Under the pieces are notes generated by a model. That model saw only the letters and a list, made by a program, of their open reading frames with translations, ran no database searches and was not told where the DNA came from. Of a DNA stretch of 8,713 nucleotides, positions 5,054-8,713 are shown in pieces. The DNA is from Candidatus Omnitrophota bacterium. Its GTDB lineage: Bacteria > Omnitrophota > Gorgyraeia > S143-82. Each line of letters starts with the position of its first letter. Position 1 is the first letter of the stretch. The stretch spans positions 1 through 8,713 of the forward strand of contig JALVWL010000180.1 in NCBI GenBank assembly GCA_027034965.1. The letters are read 5' to 3'. The position numbers and the translations under genes were made by a program.

Positions 5054-6715
5054 CGTAGCGATGAGGTTAAAAAGGGATTAGAGCGTGTTCCCCATAGGGC
5101 GCTATTGTATGCCACAGGTGTAAATCAGAGGGATTTTTCTCGTCCGTTTATTGGTATTGCATCGGCATTTACCGACCTTATCCCTGGTCATGTCGAGATG
5201 AGAAACCTTGAGCGCTTTGTGGAGAGGGGTATTGCGTATGCAGGGGGTGTGCCTTTTATCTTCGGTATCCCTGGGATATGTGATGGTATTGCGATGGGCC
5301 ATAGCGGGATGTTCTACTCTCTGCCTTCCAGAGAGCTTATTGCAGACGCCATAGAGACGGTTGTCCAGGCCCATAAGCTCGATGGACTCGTCTGTCTGAC
5401 TAATTGCGATAAGATTACACCGGGTATGCTTATGGGAATTGCTCGACTCAATATCCCTGCCATTGTAGTGACCGCTGGTCCTATGATTGCTGGCAACTTT
5501 GCTGGACAGCGACTTTCCCTGGTGCGGGATACGTTTGAGGCCCTTGCGCGATATAAGAAGGGAGATATGGACGAAGATACGCTTAATAGTTTAGAGGTAT
5601 GCGCCTGTCCTGGTGCTGGTTCGTGTCAGGGACTATATACTGCAAATACTATGGCCTGTTTGACAGAGGCCCTGGGTATGAGCCTCCCTGGTTGTGGGAC
5701 TGCCCCTGCGGTATTAGCTGAGAAAAAGCGCATTGCTACTTATAGTGGCGAGCGCATAGTTGAGCTGGTAAGAGAAAATATCCGTCCGAGGGATATTATG
5801 ACAAAAGAGGCATTTGAAAATGCCATCTCTGTTGATATGGCGCTTGGCGGTTCGACGAATACTGTCTTGCATTTACTGGCTATTGCCCACGAAGCAGAGG
5901 TAGAATTGCCTCTTGAGGTCTTTGATGAGATAAGCCAGAGGACACCTCACATTGCTAGTCTGCGTCCGGGTGGGGAGTATTTTATGGAGGACTTGCACTG
6001 GGCTGGAGGAATTCCTGCGGTTTTAAAGACTCTTGGAGATAGAATCAAGGACAATCCAACTGTGAGCGGTCACAGGATAAGAGATATTCAGGAACATGCG
6101 CGGGTGTTTTATTCTGACGTGTTAAGGCCTGTTGATAAGGCATACCATCCTGAAGGTGGGTTGGCTGTTCTATTTGGCAACCTTGCGCCTGAAGGCGCTG
6201 TGGTAAAGCAGTCGGCTGTTAGCGAGAATATGATGCGCTTTACTGGCAAGGCGCGGTGCTTTGATAGGGAAGAGGATGCTATGCAGGCGATTCTTGGTGG
6301 TGAGATAAAGCCTGGCACGGTGATAGTTATAAGATACGAGGGGCCAAAGGGCGGCCCTGGTATGAGGGAGATGCTGGCGCCGACATCTGCGGTTATTGGT
6401 ATGGGTCTTGGTGAGTCGGTTGCGCTTATTACTGACGGCAGGTTTTCAGGAGGTACACGTGGGCCTTGTATAGGGCATATCTCTCCAGAGGCCGCTGAAG
6501 GCGGGCCTATTGCCTATATACAGGATGGAGACGAGATAGAGATAGATATCCCTAATAAAAAGATGACCCTTAAGGTTAGCGACGATGAACTGGAGCATCG
6601 TAAAAAGACGATGAAGCTGCTTGGCCCCAAGATTAAACAGGGATATCTGGCCAGGTATTCTAAATTGGTGTCTTCTGCGTCAAAGGGCGCGGTTTATCTA
6701 GGGAGGAGTGTATGA
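5051..6715 (+). CDS. ilvD: Dihydroxy-acid dehydratase
   Basis: This enzyme removes water from 2,3-dihydroxy-isovalerate and 2,3-dihydroxy-3-methylvalerate to give the keto acids of valine and isoleucine. It is cytoplasmic and depends on an iron-sulfur cluster and Mg2+. With the start at 5051 it has 554 residues, the usual length. Family landmarks are GICDGIAMGHSGM (75-87), SLPSREL (90-96), NCDKITPGM (118-126) with cluster ligand C119 and the Mg-binding D120-K121, ACPGAGSCQG (185-194) with cluster ligand C192, RYEGPKGGPGM (428-438), and DGRFSGGTRG (462-471) with the catalytic serine S467 region. At the position of the third cysteine of [2Fe-2S] enzymes (TPCN) it has IPGH (G46), like the [4Fe-4S] enzyme of E. 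coli. It overlaps ilvE by ATGA, so the two are translationally coupled. The other pathway genes (ilvB, ilvN, ilvC) are not in view. Confidence 0.96.
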   Translation: MRSDEVKKGLERVPHRALLYATGVNQRDFSRPFIGIASAFTDLIPGHVEMRNLERFVERGIAYAGGVPFIFGIPGICDGIAMGHSGMFYSLPSRELIADAIETVVQAHKLDGLVCLTNCDKITPGMLMGIARLNIPAIVVTAGPMIAGNFAGQRLSLVRDTFEALARYKKGDMDEDTLNSLEVCACPGAGSCQGLYTANTMACLTEALGMSLPGCGTAPAVLAEKKRIATYSGERIVELVRENIRPRDIMTKEAFENAISVDMALGGSTNTVLHLLAIAHEAEVELPLEVFDEISQRTPHIASLRPGGEYFMEDLHWAGGIPAVLKTLGDRIKDNPTVSGHRIRDIQEHARVFYSDVLRPVDKAYHPEGGLAVLFGNLAPEGAVVKQSAVSENMMRFTGKARCFDREEDAMQAILGGEIKPGTVIVIRYEGPKGGPGMREMLAPTSAVIGMGLGESVALITDGRFSGGTRGPCIGHISPEAAEGGPIAYIQDGDEIEIDIPNKKMTLKVSDDELEHRKKTMKLLGPKIKQGYLARYSKLVSSASKGAVYLGRSV

Positions 6716-7581
6716 TTATCTACCTTAATGGAGAATTTGTAGAGGAGGCCGATGCCAGGATTTCTGTCCTGGACCATGGATTCCTTTACGGTGATGGGGT
6801 CTTTGAAGGTATAAGGATGTATTCAGGGTGCATATTCAAACTCAAGGAACACATAGATAGGCTCTACGATTCAGCTAGGGTCATAATGCTGGATGTACCG
6901 ATGTCCAAGGATGAGATGATATCGGCTATAGTCGAGACAGTAAAGAGAAATGGCCTTTCGGATGGATATATCCGTGTTGTGGTTAGCCGCGGTGTGGGAG
7001 ACCTTGGCCTTGATCCGAGGAAATGTCCCAGACCATCTGTAGTTATCATCGCAGATAATATAAAGTTGTACCCCCAGGAGCTCTATACCAAGGGGCTTTC
7101 GATTATTACAGTGCCTACAAGGAGAAATATCCCAGAGGCACTCAATCCTCAGGTGAAGTCCCTGAATTATCTGAACAACATAATGGCCAAGATAGAGGCC
7201 GTCCACCGCGGATACGAAGAGGCCCTTATGCTGAACCACGAAGGTTATGTGGCCGAGTGTACGGGTGATAATATATTTATGGTAAAGGCCAATCTATTGA
7301 TTACCCCGCCTACTTCAGTAGGGGTCTTAAAAGGGATTACCGCCAGGACAGTGATGGAGATAGCCGGCCGTCTTGGTATGGTGGTAAAGGAGGAGAGATT
7401 TACTCGCTATGATCTCTACACCGCAGATGAGGTCTTTCTGACCGGTACAGCGGCCGAGATAATACCAGTGATAAAGATAGATGATAGACTAATAGCAGAC
7501 GGCCAGCCAGGAAAGTTTACTCGAAATATTATCACGGAATTCCGGAAGATTACATCCGTTGATGGGATAAAGGTCGTTTAG
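6712..7581 (+). CDS. ilvE: Branched-chain amino acid aminotransferase (class IV, PLP)
   Basis: This enzyme moves an amino group from glutamate to the branched keto acids, the last step of valine, isoleucine and leucine synthesis. At 289 residues it is a standard fold-type IV aminotransferase. It shows YLNGEFV (4-10), the LDHGFLYGDGVFEGIR segment (20-35), and RLYDSA (50-55). The PLP lysine is K149 in PQVKSLNYLNN (146-156). E182 in AECTGDNIF and the phosphate-binding GTAAEIIPV (245-253) are also present. D-amino acid aminotransferase and aminodeoxychorismate lyase share this fold. The FEGIR and SLNYLNN signatures plus coupling to ilvD favour the branched-chain enzyme. The ribosome binding site GGGAGGAG (6701-6708) lies in the end of ilvD, and the start codon overlaps its stop. 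Confidence 0.93.
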   Translation: MIIYLNGEFVEEADARISVLDHGFLYGDGVFEGIRMYSGCIFKLKEHIDRLYDSARVIMLDVPMSKDEMISAIVETVKRNGLSDGYIRVVVSRGVGDLGLDPRKCPRPSVVIIADNIKLYPQELYTKGLSIITVPTRRNIPEALNPQVKSLNYLNNIMAKIEAVHRGYEEALMLNHEGYVAECTGDNIFMVKANLLITPPTSVGVLKGITARTVMEIAGRLGMVVKEERFTRYDLYTADEVFLTGTAAEIIPVIKIDDRLIADGQPGKFTRNIITEFRKITSVDGIKVV

Positions 7582-7607
7582 GGATTATTCTTAGGACTAA
7601 AAATGAT

Positions 7608-8713
7608 ATGAGGAGATTGTTTCTTGCCTTTCTTTTTTTGCTTTTTGTCCTTATTTTGACCTTCCTATATTTTAGATCTGAGTTATTTCAGGATTTTCTC
7701 TTGCGTAAGCAGTATAGACCGATTTATGCCCTGAAGTCCATAGTAGACAAGCGCAATAAGGAAAAGGCGCTAAATGCCCTGCGAAGCCCATATTTCTGGA
7801 AGGTTAGTTCGGATGAGGAGATAATGCGGCTTATTAAAAAGGTAGTAATTGAAGGGGGGCAGGATTTTCCGGTATTTGAAACGGCCTTTCAGTTTAGGCG
7901 CTGCGATCTATTCAGGAAATTTGTAGACTCTGGACTGAATCTGGATGGAAAGAAACTGGCCAATATGATAATACGCTCTCTTGTGTTAAAGCGCTATGAG
8001 TGCGGCCAGGAACTGATAGGGATGCTTTGTGGTAGAAAGGACATAGATGCTATGGTGGATAAGGAGGGCAATACGCTGTTCCATTATGTGGCAGAGAAGG
8101 GTACTGCCGATATGGTGCGCAGGTTATTTTCGTGCGGTGTGCCTATGGATGTGAGAAATAAAAAAGGGGCCTTGCCGATTATGCATGCAATCTATTTCAA
8201 TTCCTCGGATGTCCTTAAAGCGATGCTTATGCTTGGCAGTGATCCGAATACAGTGGATTCCTATGGTCAGACGGCCCTTATGCTTGCCTGTGAAAAGAAT
8301 GTAAGAGATGGTTGTGAGAAGGTAAAGATCTTATTAAAAGGAGGAGCGGATGCAAATCTATGCCATAAGGCCTGTCCACTTGACTATGCAGTGGCCTACG
8401 GCGAGGTTTGCAGGATAAAGACGCTCCTGGACTATGGTGCTTCTCTGACAAGGGAAGGGGACAAGTGGCATTACTTTAAACTAGCGGCGGTCTATTCCAG
8501 GGCAGATGTATTAGACCTTCTCCTCTCCCGCATTAGTGGTTCTGAGAGGAGAAAACTATCAAAGGCCCTTGACTTCTGGATGTCGGTATTCGATAACAGG
8601 AACAAGGATGCGGGCGATGATATCTATCTACTCGTCAAGAAGTACCACTTTAGACCCAATATGCAGGTTAGATGGGAGGATAAGGACCTGCCTATCCTTG
8701 CGGTGGCCTGTCT
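7608..8713 (+). CDS. Membrane-anchored ankyrin-repeat protein (partial, runs off the right edge)
   Basis: The frame from the ATG at 7608 stays open for 368 codons to the window end, so the C-terminus is missing. Residues 1-22 are a basic start (MRR) and one hydrophobic span with no lipobox cysteine, suggesting a signal anchor. Residues 23-150 are helical and not recognised. Ankyrin-type repeats begin at about 152: GNTLFHYVAEKG (154-165), a degenerate second unit with SDPNTVD (211-217), GQTALMLACEKN with KGGADANL (220-251), PLDYAVAYGEV with DYGASL (257-280), and a fainter fifth unit at about 285-308. Such repeats bind other proteins; no target can be named. Only a weak AGGA (7593-7596) precedes the start, 26 bases after ilvE, so it may be read through from the ilv transcript. 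A role in branched-chain amino acid synthesis is not indicated. Confidence 0.85.
   Translation, partial: MRRLFLAFLFLLFVLILTFLYFRSELFQDFLLRKQYRPIYALKSIVDKRNKEKALNALRSPYFWKVSSDEEIMRLIKKVVIEGGQDFPVFETAFQFRRCDLFRKFVDSGLNLDGKKLANMIIRSLVLKRYECGQELIGMLCGRKDIDAMVDKEGNTLFHYVAEKGTADMVRRLFSCGVPMDVRNKKGALPIMHAIYFNSSDVLKAMLMLGSDPNTVDSYGQTALMLACEKNVRDGCEKVKILLKGGADANLCHKACPLDYAVAYGEVCRIKTLLDYGASLTREGDKWHYFKLAAVYSRADVLDLLLSRISGSERRKLSKALDFWMSVFDNRNKDAGDDIYLLVKKYHFRPNMQVRWEDKDLPILAVAC

Noticed and set aside
7582..7607. Possible terminator between ilvE and the ankyrin gene
   Set aside because: The 26-base gap has no stem followed by a T run.
11..8521. Fourteen-base match GTATTAGACCTTCT at 11-24 and 8508-8521
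   Set aside because: Both copies are in coding sequence for a Val-Leu-Asp-Leu-Leu stretch; with no flanking similarity, chance is the simpler reading.

Overview
The window is one strand of a compact bacterial genome with moderate GC: all protein genes and the tRNA read left to right, with short gaps or 4-base stop/start overlaps. The gene content suggests an anaerobic or oxygen-sensitive bacterium. It has an electron-transfer flavoprotein alpha subunit carrying its own two-cluster ferredoxin domain. It also has a dihydroxy-acid dehydratase with the glycine signature of the oxygen-labile [4Fe-4S] type. I cannot fix the phylum from this stretch; an uncultivated Omnitrophota- or Nitrospirota-like lineage would fit, but that is only an impression.

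Region 1 (1-1246): the last codons of an upstream gene, probably etfB, followed by a ferredoxin-fused etfA and a possible weak terminator. Region 2 (1247-1771): a 525-base gap with no convincing gene. Its middle holds a roughly 215-base imperfect palindrome of A-rich/T-rich arms nested around a second GAATG/CATGC inverted repeat.

Region 3 (1772-4766): a tightly coupled three-gene unit made of an ECF sigma factor, a 99-residue single-span membrane protein, and a 703-residue membrane protein. The last joins a zinc-less anti-sigma-like N-terminus to a YfbK-type von Willebrand A (vWA) domain. Both junctions are ATGA overlaps carrying the same 16-base sequence. The small protein resembles the membrane segment of the 703-residue protein, so the middle gene looks like a product of local duplication. 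A strong ribosome binding site inside the third gene could also yield a shorter product lacking the anti-sigma part. I read the unit as a transmembrane regulatory circuit in which an outside-facing vWA sensor holds or releases the sigma factor. A strong hairpin terminator follows.

Region 4 (4767-7581): a promoter-like site, a tRNA-Ser(GGA), then ilvD and ilvE (dihydroxy-acid dehydratase and branched-chain aminotransferase). These are the last two steps of isoleucine and valine synthesis. The tRNA sits 27 bases before ilvD with no visible terminator between them, so they may share one transcript.

Region 5 (7608-8713): a membrane-anchored ankyrin-repeat protein of unknown role that runs off the right edge.
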